The notes under the pieces: generated by a model
What the model was told of the DNA's origin: nothing
What the model saw: only the letters and a program-made list of their open reading frames with translations
Databases searched by the model: none
Origin: Bacteroidota bacterium
GTDB taxonomy: Bacteria; Bacteroidota; Bacteroidia; J057; JAJTIE01
Assembly: GCA_019638695.1 (NCBI GenBank)
Contig: JAHBTG010000019.1
Location: forward strand, 1-41,478
Reading direction: 5' to 3'
DNA: 41,478 nucleotides
Shown here: in pieces, positions 33,280-40,411 of the stretch
Numbering within the stretch: position 1 is the first letter of the stretch
Layout: every line of letters begins with the position of its first letter
Program-made: the position numbers and the translations under genes

Positions 33280-34014
33280 ATGTCTGCTAACGCACTGGTC
33301 ATTATACCTACCTACAACGAGATAGAGAATATCTCGCAGATGGTGCCTACCGTAATGGCCCTGCCCAGCAGCTTCGATCTGCTGATCGTAGACGACGGTT
33401 CCCCTGACGGCACGGCCCAGGCGGTGCGCCGGTTAATGGCGCAATACCCCGGCAGGGTATTCCTGGAAGAACGGTCCGGCAAACAAGGACTGGGAACTGC
33501 CTACCTGCATGGCTTTCGCTGGGGACTGGCCCGGGACTACACCTGGCTGTTTGAGATGGATGCGGACTTCAGCCATAACCCGGCAGACCTGGAACGCTTG
33601 CTGGACGCCTGCCGGGAGCAGGGATATGACATGTCCATAGGCAGCCGTTATGTGAACGGCGTTAATGTGGTGAACTGGCCTATGGGACGGGTACTTATGA
33701 GTTACTTTGCCAGCGTCTACGTGCGGCTCATCACGGGCATGCCCTTCCGCGATGCCACTGCCGGGTTCAAGTGTTACCATCGGCAGGTGCTGAAAGCCAT
33801 CCTGGCAGAGCCGGTGAAATTCGTGGGTTATGCCTTTCAGATAGAAATGAAATTCAAGGCATGGCAGCAGGGCTTCCGCATTACCGAAGTCCCCATCATT
33901 TTTACCGAGCGGGTGGCCGGCGCCAGTAAAATGACCAGCGGCATTGTGCAGGAAGCCATCTGGGGCGTCATCTGGCTCACCGTGCGCGGCTGGTTCCAGA
34001 AGAACAACCGGTAG
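33280..34014 (+). CDS. polyprenol monophosphomannose synthase-like glycosyltransferase (GT2)
   Basis: The 244-residue enzyme lacks membrane helices, like bacterial and yeast-class Dpm1 catalytic domains. The GT2 signature is LVIIPTYNEIENI, LLIVDDGSPDGTAQAV, then KQGLGTAYLHGFRWGL and FEMDADFSHNP (the DxD-like metal site). IGSRYVNGVNVVNWP and DATAGFKCYHRQVL are typical of dolichol- or polyprenol-phosphate mannosyltransferases. It likely moves mannose or glucose from a nucleotide sugar to a polyprenyl phosphate carrier. The frame is open to GTG 33250, but ATG 33280 gives the conserved N terminus and follows a -7 box. It ends 5 nt from the convergent XRE gene. Confidence 0.9.
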   Translation: MSANALVIIPTYNEIENISQMVPTVMALPSSFDLLIVDDGSPDGTAQAVRRLMAQYPGRVFLEERSGKQGLGTAYLHGFRWGLARDYTWLFEMDADFSHNPADLERLLDACREQGYDMSIGSRYVNGVNVVNWPMGRVLMSYFASVYVRLITGMPFRDATAGFKCYHRQVLKAILAEPVKFVGYAFQIEMKFKAWQQGFRITEVPIIFTERVAGASKMTSGIVQEAIWGVIWLTVRGWFQKNNR

Positions 34015-34019
34015 ACTAC

Positions 34020-34433
34020 TTACTGCCCGCTACCGGCTTCCAGCTGAGCAAGCTTCTCCTCCAGTAACTTTATCAGGCGGGTTTTGTCCTGCAGCTGCTC
34101 TTTTTGTAGTGCGAGCTTTCGCTTACACCCCTGTACTTCGCGCTCCAGCTGGACAATACGGGCCGAAGAGGCAAGCTCATCCTGGAAAGCGTAGCGATGC
34201 GGGGCGGCGGCGGGTTCCACAATAGCTGACGGAAGCGCATTGGCAACGACCTGGAAGAAATTATACTCCAGCACCATCGATATGCTCCAGAGCAGCTCGG
34301 TGTCCAGCGAGTTCCGCTCAAAGATCGAATAGGCCACAGCCCGGCTGCGGTTGATGGCTTGTGCAAACTCGGTGACAGACATCCTCTTCTCCTGCACACG
34401 TGCCTGAATGTGATCCCCTATTCTATACAACAT
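34020..34433 (-). CDS. small XRE/helix-turn-helix-like regulator with C-terminal coiled coil
   Basis: The 137-residue protein begins IGDHIQARVQEKRMSVTEFAQAINRSRAVAYSIF, seen in parts. This is a helix-turn-helix of the type found in small Bacteroidota proteins, in which TELLWSISMVLEYNFF closes the domain (about residues 5-62). Residues 95-132 form a heptad-rich coiled coil (ARIVQLEREVQGCKRKLAL onward), suggesting dimers. The targets are unknown. The gene is divergent from the PEGA-like lipoprotein gene across 199 nt that carries an AT-rich promoter and an inverted repeat, so control of that neighbour or of itself is likely. Confidence 0.75.
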   Translation of the reverse strand: MLYRIGDHIQARVQEKRMSVTEFAQAINRSRAVAYSIFERNSLDTELLWSISMVLEYNFFQVVANALPSAIVEPAAAPHRYAFQDELASSARIVQLEREVQGCKRKLALQKEQLQDKTRLIKLLEEKLAQLEAGSGQ

Positions 34434-34495
34434 GTGTCTAATATGACAAGATCTGGGGCGTCGTATAGATGAGCGGTGATTTGAAAAACAGTACG

Positions 34496-34528
34496 TTTGT
34501 ATTTATTTATAATACATTTGTATCTTTA
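34496..34528 (+). promoter_or_regulatory. promoter of the PEGA-like lipoprotein gene
   Basis: TTTG (34496-34499), a 21-nt spacer and TATCTTTA (34521-34528) form a good -33/-7 pair in an AT-rich block. Transcription would start near 34535, leaving a leader of about 100 nt. TCGTATA (34461-34467) and TATACGA (34527-34533) form an inverted repeat whose right half overlaps the -7 end. Confidence 0.6.
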
Positions 34529-34632
34529 TACGATACTTCTCAATAGCTTTACACAACATACTGACGCACAGGGTAAAGGAAGGCTTTGCCTGTACCAGCA
34601 CACACAACTTTAACTCCTAACTCATCATACCC

Positions 34633-35019
34633 ATGCTGAAAACCCTTTTACTGCTACTTACAGCCATTCTTTTTACCGGTTGTGCCACTATCCTTTCGGG
34701 CAATCGCAACGCAATACATGTAAAGAACGGCACCCCCGCCAACGCCAAAGTCTACTACAATGGCAACTACATAGGCACCGCACCGTGTAAGGTCAGAGCA
34801 GACAAACAGTGCAAGCCCCAGACAGACTGCCATATAGAGATCAGGGCCACGGGCTATGAACCGCAACGGGTGAAGATACACCGCAAGCTGTCTTATGGCT
34901 GGCTCTTTGCAGATGTAGTATGCGGCGTAGTCATCCCGCTGGCGGTAGACTTTGGCACCAGCGCCATTTACAAACCACGGCCCAATAAAGTATGGTATAA
35001 CCTGGAGCCTAAGCCATAA
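34633..35019 (+). CDS. small lipoprotein with PEGA-like domain
   Basis: The 128-residue protein has a lipobox (ILFTGC, Cys17) followed directly by ATILSGNRNAIHV, the start seen in a widespread family of PEGA-like lipoproteins. The middle part (PANAKVYYNGNYIGTAPCKV) is the PEGA turn, in which a surface carbohydrate-binding-like beta unit presents NGxxxGxxP. IRATGYEPQRVKIHR follows, and a hydrophobic end (FADVVCGVVIPLAVDFGT) may insert in the membrane. Function is unknown. It is transcribed from its own AT-rich promoter and is divergent from the small XRE regulator. Confidence 0.78.
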   Translation: MLKTLLLLLTAILFTGCATILSGNRNAIHVKNGTPANAKVYYNGNYIGTAPCKVRADKQCKPQTDCHIEIRATGYEPQRVKIHRKLSYGWLFADVVCGVVIPLAVDFGTSAIYKPRPNKVWYNLEPKP

Positions 35020-35025
35020 GTCGGG

Positions 35026-35433
35026 TCATTCCCGCTCATTCAGCACCCACACTTCTTCTCCCCGCAGCTCAGCCTTCAGGCGGTGCAGGGGTTCGGTAGG
35101 TTTGCCTGCAAGGACCTTGCCTTGGGCATCAAACCGGCCTTTGTGGCAAGGGCACACAAAAACTTGCTCCTGTACTTTCCAGCGCACGGTACATTGCTTG
35201 TGTGTGCAGGTAAGGTCCAGGCACAACAACCCCTGTGCCGTCTGGCGCACATGGATGCGGGCATCGTTAAAATCGGTCTCCAGATAACCTTGCTGGGTAA
35301 GGCTTGCCCGGCTCCCGGCAAGCACCTCGCTGTCTTCGAGCAAGGAGCAGCCTGCCAGTGTGGCCAAAGGCACAGCTGCCAGTGCACGCAATACGGTGCG
35401 GCGGTCACAACTTTCGGGCGAGGGGGCTTCCAT
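35026..35433 (-). CDS. Rieske 2Fe-2S protein, probable Tat-exported lipoprotein
   Basis: The 135-residue electron-transfer protein has the two cluster motifs C76-T-H78 (DLTCTHKQC) and C94-PC-H97 (FVCPCHKGRFD), followed by GKPTEPLHRLK. The N terminus contains DRRTVLRALAAVPLATLAGC. That is a twin-arginine start with a lipobox Cys29, so the folded cluster domain is probably exported by Tat and lipid-anchored. Start ATG 35433 follows a -7 box by 5 nt; the open frame to 35478 lies upstream of that box. No cytochrome b partner is nearby, so its redox partner is unknown. Confidence 0.85.
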   Translation of the reverse strand: MEAPSPESCDRRTVLRALAAVPLATLAGCSLLEDSEVLAGSRASLTQQGYLETDFNDARIHVRQTAQGLLCLDLTCTHKQCTVRWKVQEQVFVCPCHKGRFDAQGKVLAGKPTEPLHRLKAELRGEEVWVLNERE

Positions 35434-35438
35434 CTGGC

Positions 35439-35446
35439 CAAAAATA
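35439..35446 (-). promoter_or_regulatory. -7 box of the Rieske gene
   Basis: TATTTTTG on the minus strand is an exact TAnnTTTG match ending 5 nt before ATG 35433. Confidence 0.55.
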
Positions 35447-35481
35447 CAAAGGCTTTGCAGGCAAGCCGCCAGGGTCACCTG

Positions 35482-36561
35482 CTATTCCAGGTAAAAAGGG
35501 ACGAGCTCCTGCCGCCGGCCATTGAGAATCACCTGCACAAAATGCTCCCCGGGATAATGCTTGCGGGTGGTAAAATCGCGCAAGGGCCGCCCTATCTGCC
35601 AGACACCCGACTGACCGGCATCCAGCGAAGTCTGGGTGATCTGGAACACCTTGGGACTGAGGCTGCCGTTGGCCTTGCGGTAATGCACCGCATACTCCAG
35701 GCGCAGGGGCACTGGCATGTCGCCCGCATTCTCTACTTCCACCACGATGCGCAGGGTATCGCCTATCCGCAAATGCTGGTGGCTGAGCTCGCAGGAAACC
35801 AGGCGGAGAGCCGCCTGCTCGCCGTGGCCCACGATAGCCAGCGCTTCCGGGTCCCCCTTCTTCAGCAGGGTACGCAGGGCATGGCGCAGCAAGGCATCCG
35901 TTGGCGCATGCACTCCCCACCAGTTCTGGGCCAGTTGTTTAAGGAGCGCCGGGTGGTCTTTGCCAATATCATTAAGGTTATTGGCCACAGAGCGGCGCAC
36001 ATACTCGCTGTCATCTGCCCGCAGTGTTTCCAGTATGGGCAGAATAGGGGCAGGGTCTGCTTTGAGACCGGGAACCGCTTTACCCCAGGGCAAACGCGGA
36101 CGGCAGCCCTCGCTGGCCAGCCGCCGCACATGCGGGTTGGCATGCCGGGCCCACTGGTGCAGGTATTCCCAGGTCTGCGGGTATCGGGCCAGGAAAGGGC
36201 GCAGGGCAAATTCCGCACTGCTACCCTCAGTATAACGCGCCAAGGCAGGCAGGCTCTCTTCGGGCCGCTCCAGCCCATGACGGGCCACAAAGGCGGGGAT
36301 GGCAATGTGCACAAACCCACGGACCTGCGCCTGCATACCGTCTATCACTTTCAACTGCTCGGTATAATCCCCGGGAATCCAATGCGCCAGGGCATCTGCC
36401 AGGTGGTCCACCCGCTGCATAAGGCTGAGCTCCGGCCAGCGGGCATCCTGCACCCAGGCCACAAAACCGGCAGCGTCAAACCGGGGCCGGACTTGTCGGA
36501 GCAGGCGGGCATAGTGTTCCACCACTTCCGGACTGTACATCTCTTTCAGGGGTTCTGCCAT
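35482..36561 (-). CDS. alkC: AlkC-type DNA alkylation repair glycosylase
   Basis: This DNA glycosylase of the HEAT-like-repeat class removes 3-methyladenine-type lesions. The protein has 359 residues. An all-helical part (1-245) carries the hallmarks HANPHVRRLASEGCRPRLPWG and DSEYVRRSVANNLNDIGKDHP, seen as HVRRLASEGCRPRLPW and VRRSVANNLNDIGKDHP. A C-terminal beta domain (about 255-359: LRLVSCELSHQHLRIGDTL onward, ending GRRQELVPFYLE) matches the Ig-like domain known from AlkC. The alkC symbol rather than alkD rests on that domain. The Rieske gene starts 48 nt downstream. A TAATTTG (36569-36575) lies 7 nt before the ATG. Confidence 0.88.
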   Translation of the reverse strand: MAEPLKEMYSPEVVEHYARLLRQVRPRFDAAGFVAWVQDARWPELSLMQRVDHLADALAHWIPGDYTEQLKVIDGMQAQVRGFVHIAIPAFVARHGLERPEESLPALARYTEGSSAEFALRPFLARYPQTWEYLHQWARHANPHVRRLASEGCRPRLPWGKAVPGLKADPAPILPILETLRADDSEYVRRSVANNLNDIGKDHPALLKQLAQNWWGVHAPTDALLRHALRTLLKKGDPEALAIVGHGEQAALRLVSCELSHQHLRIGDTLRIVVEVENAGDMPVPLRLEYAVHYRKANGSLSPKVFQITQTSLDAGQSGVWQIGRPLRDFTTRKHYPGEHFVQVILNGRRQELVPFYLE

Positions 36562-36607
36562 AGCCGGGCAAATTAGGGGATGGATTACCGTTTGTAAAGC
36601 CTTTCGG

Positions 36608-36636
36608 TTGCAAGGACGGGGAATGCTCTATATTTG
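36608..36636 (+). promoter_or_regulatory. promoter of the CPBP gene
   Basis: TTG (36608-36610), an 18-nt spacer and TATATTTG (36629-36636, exact) make one of the clearest promoters in the window. The box ends 5 nt before ATG 36642. Confidence 0.7.
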
Positions 36637-36641
36637 GACGC

Positions 36642-37580
36642 ATGTATCCGCTCAAATACCCCGCCGGGAGTCCTTTTGGCCGCGCCAGCTTCACGCCCAC
36701 CACCGTGCTGTTCTTCAGCGTGGGCATGATGCTCCTGCTCCAGCAACTGGTACTTCCCCTGGCAGGATTTGCACTGCTGGAAGCCGTCAGCAGCCTGCCT
36801 GTGCGGGAAATGGCGCTGGGCAAGGTTGCCTTTACCCCGGAGGGCGCAGCCCTGGTCAAAAGTTACCTGGCCATTACCCACCTCATCGTATTCGGATTAC
36901 TCAGCTGGGTCATGGCGCGCGCCACCGGAGATGCACCCGGCACCCTGGGCCTGAGAAGAGGATACCATCCCTGGCTCATTCCTGCGGGACTGATCCTGGT
37001 GTTTTTGGCCCTGCCGGGCCTGCAGTTCACGGTCATCTCTGCCGAGCAATTTTCACTGCCCACAGGATTTGAAGCACTGGAAGAAGCCTTCAGAGAAATA
37101 GAGATCAATGCGAGAAAAGTCCTCAAAAGCCTGCTAAAAGACGACCTGCCCACCAACCTGGTGGTGGTGGCCCTTTTGCCTGCCGTGCTGGAAGAATTCT
37201 TTTTCCGGGGGTTGCTGCAAAACACCTGCAAACGCATGATGGGTCCGCATGCAGCGATCTGGCTCACGGCCTTTATTTTCAGTTGTATACACTTCCAGAT
37301 CCTGGGGTTCTTCTACCGCATGTTGCTGGGCGCCCTGTTCGGCTACCTGTACCACTGGAGCGGCAGCATATGGCCTGCTGTAGCAGGTCACCTGCTGAAC
37401 AACAGCCTGGGCGTGCTGGCCTTTTACGGGATAGCCCACTGGGGATGGGACGAGCAGCTGGCAGATGATAGTATATCCCTGCCTATCGCGGCCCTGGTCT
37501 CATCCCTGGTACTGAGCGTGCTGGGGTTATATTTTTACCGCAAATGGGCACTTAGATCACGCATACCGGATGAATCGTAA
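36642..37580 (+). CDS. CPBP family intramembrane metalloprotease
   Basis: The 312-residue protein has about eight hydrophobic segments. The CPBP/Rce1 catalytic motifs are complete: EEFFFRG (Glu184, Glu185, Arg189), FSCIHFQ with His217, and HLLNN with His250 and Asn254. A cytoplasmic linker (EALEEAFREIEINARKVLKSLL, in parts) precedes the first motif. Members cleave prenylated or membrane proteins or protect against bacteriocins; the substrate here is unknown. Its last 11 nt overlap cdsA in another frame, so the two are co-transcribed and probably coupled in translation. Confidence 0.92.
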   Translation: MYPLKYPAGSPFGRASFTPTTVLFFSVGMMLLLQQLVLPLAGFALLEAVSSLPVREMALGKVAFTPEGAALVKSYLAITHLIVFGLLSWVMARATGDAPGTLGLRRGYHPWLIPAGLILVFLALPGLQFTVISAEQFSLPTGFEALEEAFREIEINARKVLKSLLKDDLPTNLVVVALLPAVLEEFFFRGLLQNTCKRMMGPHAAIWLTAFIFSCIHFQILGFFYRMLLGALFGYLYHWSGSIWPAVAGHLLNNSLGVLAFYGIAHWGWDEQLADDSISLPIAALVSSLVLSVLGLYFYRKWALRSRIPDES

Positions 37581-38205
37581 CCTGCAACAACGGCTGCTCA
37601 CGGCCCTGGTGGGCGGCACCCTGTTCCTGGGCATGCTGTGGTACAGCTATGGCACGCTGGTGGCGCTGGTCAGCCTGCTGCTGGTGGGTTGCTGCTGGGA
37701 ATGGGCGCGTATGCGTCCGGGCAGCTGGCTGATCCCCGGTTTTGTGCTCATCCTGGCAGGATGGTGCAGCATGGTGTGGATCGCCCGCCCGGCACCGGAA
37801 TGGTCTCCCTACCCCGCTATGGCGCCGCTGCTGCTGGTATGGACACAGGATACGTTTGCCTTCTTTGGCGGCAAGTTGCTGGGGCGTCACAAGCTCTGGC
37901 CCAGCGTGAGCCCGGGCAAAACCTGGGAGGGCATGCTGGTGGGGCTGGTATTCACTACGGCACTGGCGGTTTGGCTGGGGGCGTACCCTCTGTGGAAATT
38001 ACCCCGGCCGGCATGGGCGGCGGGCCTGCTGATGGGTCTGGTTGCCGTGGGAGGAGATTTGCTGGAGAGTGCCGCTAAAAGACGTGCCGGGGTGAAAGAC
38101 AGTGGAAACCTGTTGCCGGGCCACGGCGGTTTGCTGGATCGTTTTGATGCGCTGCTGCCCGTGCTGGCAGTATATGCTGCATGGGTAAGCATTTCCGGCC
38201 TGTAG
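37570..38205 (+). CDS. cdsA: phosphatidate cytidylyltransferase, short form
   Basis: CdsA makes CDP-diacylglycerol from phosphatidate and CTP, the entry point to phospholipids. The signature is unmistakable: SVSPGKTWEGML, then GDLLESAAKRRAGVKDSGN and LLPGHGGLLDRFDALLP (about 162-193), which carry the metal-binding Asp residues. At 211 residues it is shorter than the usual 260-290 because N-terminal membrane helices are fewer; about six remain. ATG 37570 overlaps the CPBP gene by 11 nt, so a longer start is possible only inside that gene. Confidence 0.94.
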   Translation: MNRNLQQRLLTALVGGTLFLGMLWYSYGTLVALVSLLLVGCCWEWARMRPGSWLIPGFVLILAGWCSMVWIARPAPEWSPYPAMAPLLLVWTQDTFAFFGGKLLGRHKLWPSVSPGKTWEGMLVGLVFTTALAVWLGAYPLWKLPRPAWAAGLLMGLVAVGGDLLESAAKRRAGVKDSGNLLPGHGGLLDRFDALLPVLAVYAAWVSISGL

Positions 38206-38246
38206 CTACAAATTCTTCAGAAGAAGACACATCTGCTTGTATCTAT

Positions 38247-38268
38247 TGCGATAAATTAGTATATCGCA
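38247..38268. repeat. inverted repeat upstream of the tail-fiber-like gene
   Basis: TGCGATA (38247-38253) and TATCGCA (38262-38268) are exact reverse complements with 8 nt between. The right half overlaps a possible -7 element TATATCGC, and TTG at 38238-38240 lies 20 nt upstream of it, so the repeat could be an operator. Confidence 0.45.
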
Positions 38269-38290
38269 TATAAATTACGCAGTATTTACT

Positions 38291-39616
38291 ATGCTACACT
38301 GTCTCCGCCTGCTTGTTCTTTGCGCTTTCCTTTTTGGCCACAGTCTCACGACACAGGGCCAGAATTTCGGTATAGGGCAACCGGTACCGGTGAGTAAACT
38401 GGATGTGAACGGCAACCTCACGGTAGGCGCCGGGTACAGCGGGACACAAGCCGCCCCAGCCAATGGAGCATTGATAGAAGGCAGGGTGGGCATAGGTACT
38501 GCCACCCCCAATGCCAACGCTCAGCTGGACATCAGCAGCACCACACGCGGTTTGCTGGCACCGCGCATGACCTCCGCCCAACGCAATACCCTGGGCGGAA
38601 GCATGGCCCTGGCAGATGCCGCCATGCTGGTCTATGATACCAATGAAAACGCATATTACTTCTGGGACGGCGTACAATGGGAACAGGTAGGCGCCGATAC
38701 CCTCTGGGATAAGAACGGCAATGATCTCTTCCCACAGGATCTGAACGCCAGGGTCGGTATCGGAACCGCAGCGCCCAACTCCCATGCCGTTCTGGACATT
38801 GCCGCTACAGACAAAGGCGTCATGGGACCGCGCATGACTTCTGCGCAACGCACGGCTTTTGGCACGGTACTGGGTAGTACAGAAGAATCCATGCTGGTCT
38901 ATGACACGGACGAAAGCACCTACTTCTACTGGGACGGCACCCAATGGAGCCCCATAGGTGCGGATACTATCTGGACCAAAGTCAATAACCATGTACAACT
39001 GGTAGCCGCAGGAGACAGCGTAGGCATCGGCACCGGTACACCTGCCAGCAAGCTGGCTGTAAACGGCGGGGTAAGCATTGGCACCGGGTACGCCGCCCTG
39101 CACGCCGCCCCGGCCAACGGGTTACTGGTGGAGGGACGTATAGGTGTGGGAACCCCCACCCCCAGCGCCAAAGCCATCATGGAGCTCAGCAGTACGGACC
39201 TGGGATTCCTGCCCCCGCGCATGACCACTGCACAACGAAACACCCTGCAAAGCGCTGCCAACCCGGCGGATGCCGGCATGCTGGTGTATGACACGCAGGA
39301 AGAAAAATATTTCTACTGGGACGGAGACCAGTGGCGCGACTTTGTGGGTTTCCGCAGCAATATCAGCGGTATCGTGCGGCTGGACTGGAACTGGGGTGTA
39401 CTAGGAGCGCCTATCCGTGTGGAACTGACAGGGACTACCTCCATACTGGGTATTGCTCCCGGTGCAGCTGTAATAGTGACCCCCAAAGCTGACCTGGGTG
39501 ATAACCGTATTTTGTACGGAGCCATGCAGGGTTCCGACTCCGTTGTTTTCTACTGCAGAGGATTTGCAGGAGGAGGCGCTACCAACCTGAACGTTACGTA
39601 TATCTTCATCTACTAA
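38291..39616 (+). CDS. exported tail-fiber-like repeat protein
   Basis: The 441-residue protein has a signal peptide (MLHCLRLLVLCAFLFGHS). It consists largely of repeats typical of Bacteroidota surface proteins that resemble phage tail fibers. A 75-residue unit occurs at about 65-140, 154-229 and 283-351. Each runs R-V/I-G-I/V-GT-xP, LDISS, PRMTSAQRNTL, MLVYDT and FYWDGxQW. A shorter unit, SKLDVNGNLTVGAGY to APANGALIEG, occurs at 35-64 and 253-282. The C-terminal 80 residues are a separate beta-rich domain (GIVRLDWNWGVLGAP to NVTYIFIY). Function is unknown; adhesion or surface structure is plausible. The TPR gene follows 27 nt downstream. Confidence 0.8.
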   Translation: MLHCLRLLVLCAFLFGHSLTTQGQNFGIGQPVPVSKLDVNGNLTVGAGYSGTQAAPANGALIEGRVGIGTATPNANAQLDISSTTRGLLAPRMTSAQRNTLGGSMALADAAMLVYDTNENAYYFWDGVQWEQVGADTLWDKNGNDLFPQDLNARVGIGTAAPNSHAVLDIAATDKGVMGPRMTSAQRTAFGTVLGSTEESMLVYDTDESTYFYWDGTQWSPIGADTIWTKVNNHVQLVAAGDSVGIGTGTPASKLAVNGGVSIGTGYAALHAAPANGLLVEGRIGVGTPTPSAKAIMELSSTDLGFLPPRMTTAQRNTLQSAANPADAGMLVYDTQEEKYFYWDGDQWRDFVGFRSNISGIVRLDWNWGVLGAPIRVELTGTTSILGIAPGAAVIVTPKADLGDNRILYGAMQGSDSVVFYCRGFAGGGATNLNVTYIFIY

Positions 39617-39643
39617 TCCCGGTATCACCACGTGGGCTCCTGC

Positions 39644-40411
39644 ATGCGTTTCCTTATCTGTCTGTTAATACTATCCGGCAAGCTATTTGCGCAGGATGGC
39701 AACCTGAACGAAGCCAAAATGGAGATTACGCCCGAGACCTTGCGCAAGCATGGAACGGTTACCTATATGGAATCTCCCAAAGGAGCGCTGCCCAATACTG
39801 TGGCAGCAGGCGGCTCTTACCTGGCACACTACCGCATGGCGCGGGAACTGCAGGACTGGCCCGCAGCCAGCCAGGCGCTGATCGCCTACCTGACCGCCCA
39901 GCCGATGGCGCTGCCTTACCAGGATACCCTGCTGGAAGTCTATACACTGGGCGGACAGTGGAACAGTGCTGCCTTGCTGGCCAGGCGCATACTGATGCAG
40001 CAACCGCTGAACCAGTATGCACTGGAGAAACTGGCGTTTGCTTATGAAAACCTGCAACTGACCGTACCTGCACTGGCAGCCTACAAGAGACTGTATGAAC
40101 AATCCTTCCGGCCCAGCCATCTCTATTATGTGGCCAACCTGCAATACCGGCTGCAACAAGCAGACAGCAGCCTGATCTCGCTGAACGAAGTACTGCAGCA
40201 CCCGGCCACAGCGCGCACTACCCTGAGTTTGTCCGTATCCGCCCAGCAGGTAGAAGAGATTCCGCTGGCAGCGGCAGCGCATAACCTGCGGGGTTATATC
40301 TGGCAGCAGCAGGGCAAAACTGCAGACGCCCGCAAAGCCTATGAAGAAGCGCTGCGCCTAGCCCCCCATTTCTCACTGGCACAGGGCAACCTGTCCCTGC
40401 TCAAAAAGTAG
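39644..40411 (+). CDS. exported TPR-repeat protein
   Basis: The 255-residue protein has a signal peptide (MRFLICLLILSGKLFAQ). Several tetratricopeptide-like helical pairs cover most of the rest, for example ALEKLAFAYENLQLTVPALAAYKRLYE (in parts), ANLQYRLQQADSSLISLNEVL and AAHNLRGYIWQQQGKTADARKAYEEALRLAPH. The last one is a canonical TPR. It probably binds a partner protein in the periplasm, possibly its upstream neighbour. ATG 39644 is chosen because GTG 39632 would put polar residues ahead of the signal. The 3' end overlaps convergent xseA by 11 nt. Confidence 0.8.
   Translation: MRFLICLLILSGKLFAQDGNLNEAKMEITPETLRKHGTVTYMESPKGALPNTVAAGGSYLAHYRMARELQDWPAASQALIAYLTAQPMALPYQDTLLEVYTLGGQWNSAALLARRILMQQPLNQYALEKLAFAYENLQLTVPALAAYKRLYEQSFRPSHLYYVANLQYRLQQADSSLISLNEVLQHPATARTTLSLSVSAQQVEEIPLAAAAHNLRGYIWQQQGKTADARKAYEEALRLAPHFSLAQGNLSLLKK

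Noticed and set aside
35083-36576. 497-codon plus-strand frame across the Rieske and AlkC genes
   Set aside because: Both opposing genes carry clear family motifs. The frame spans two separate genes and their promoter, and reads as low-information shadow sequence.
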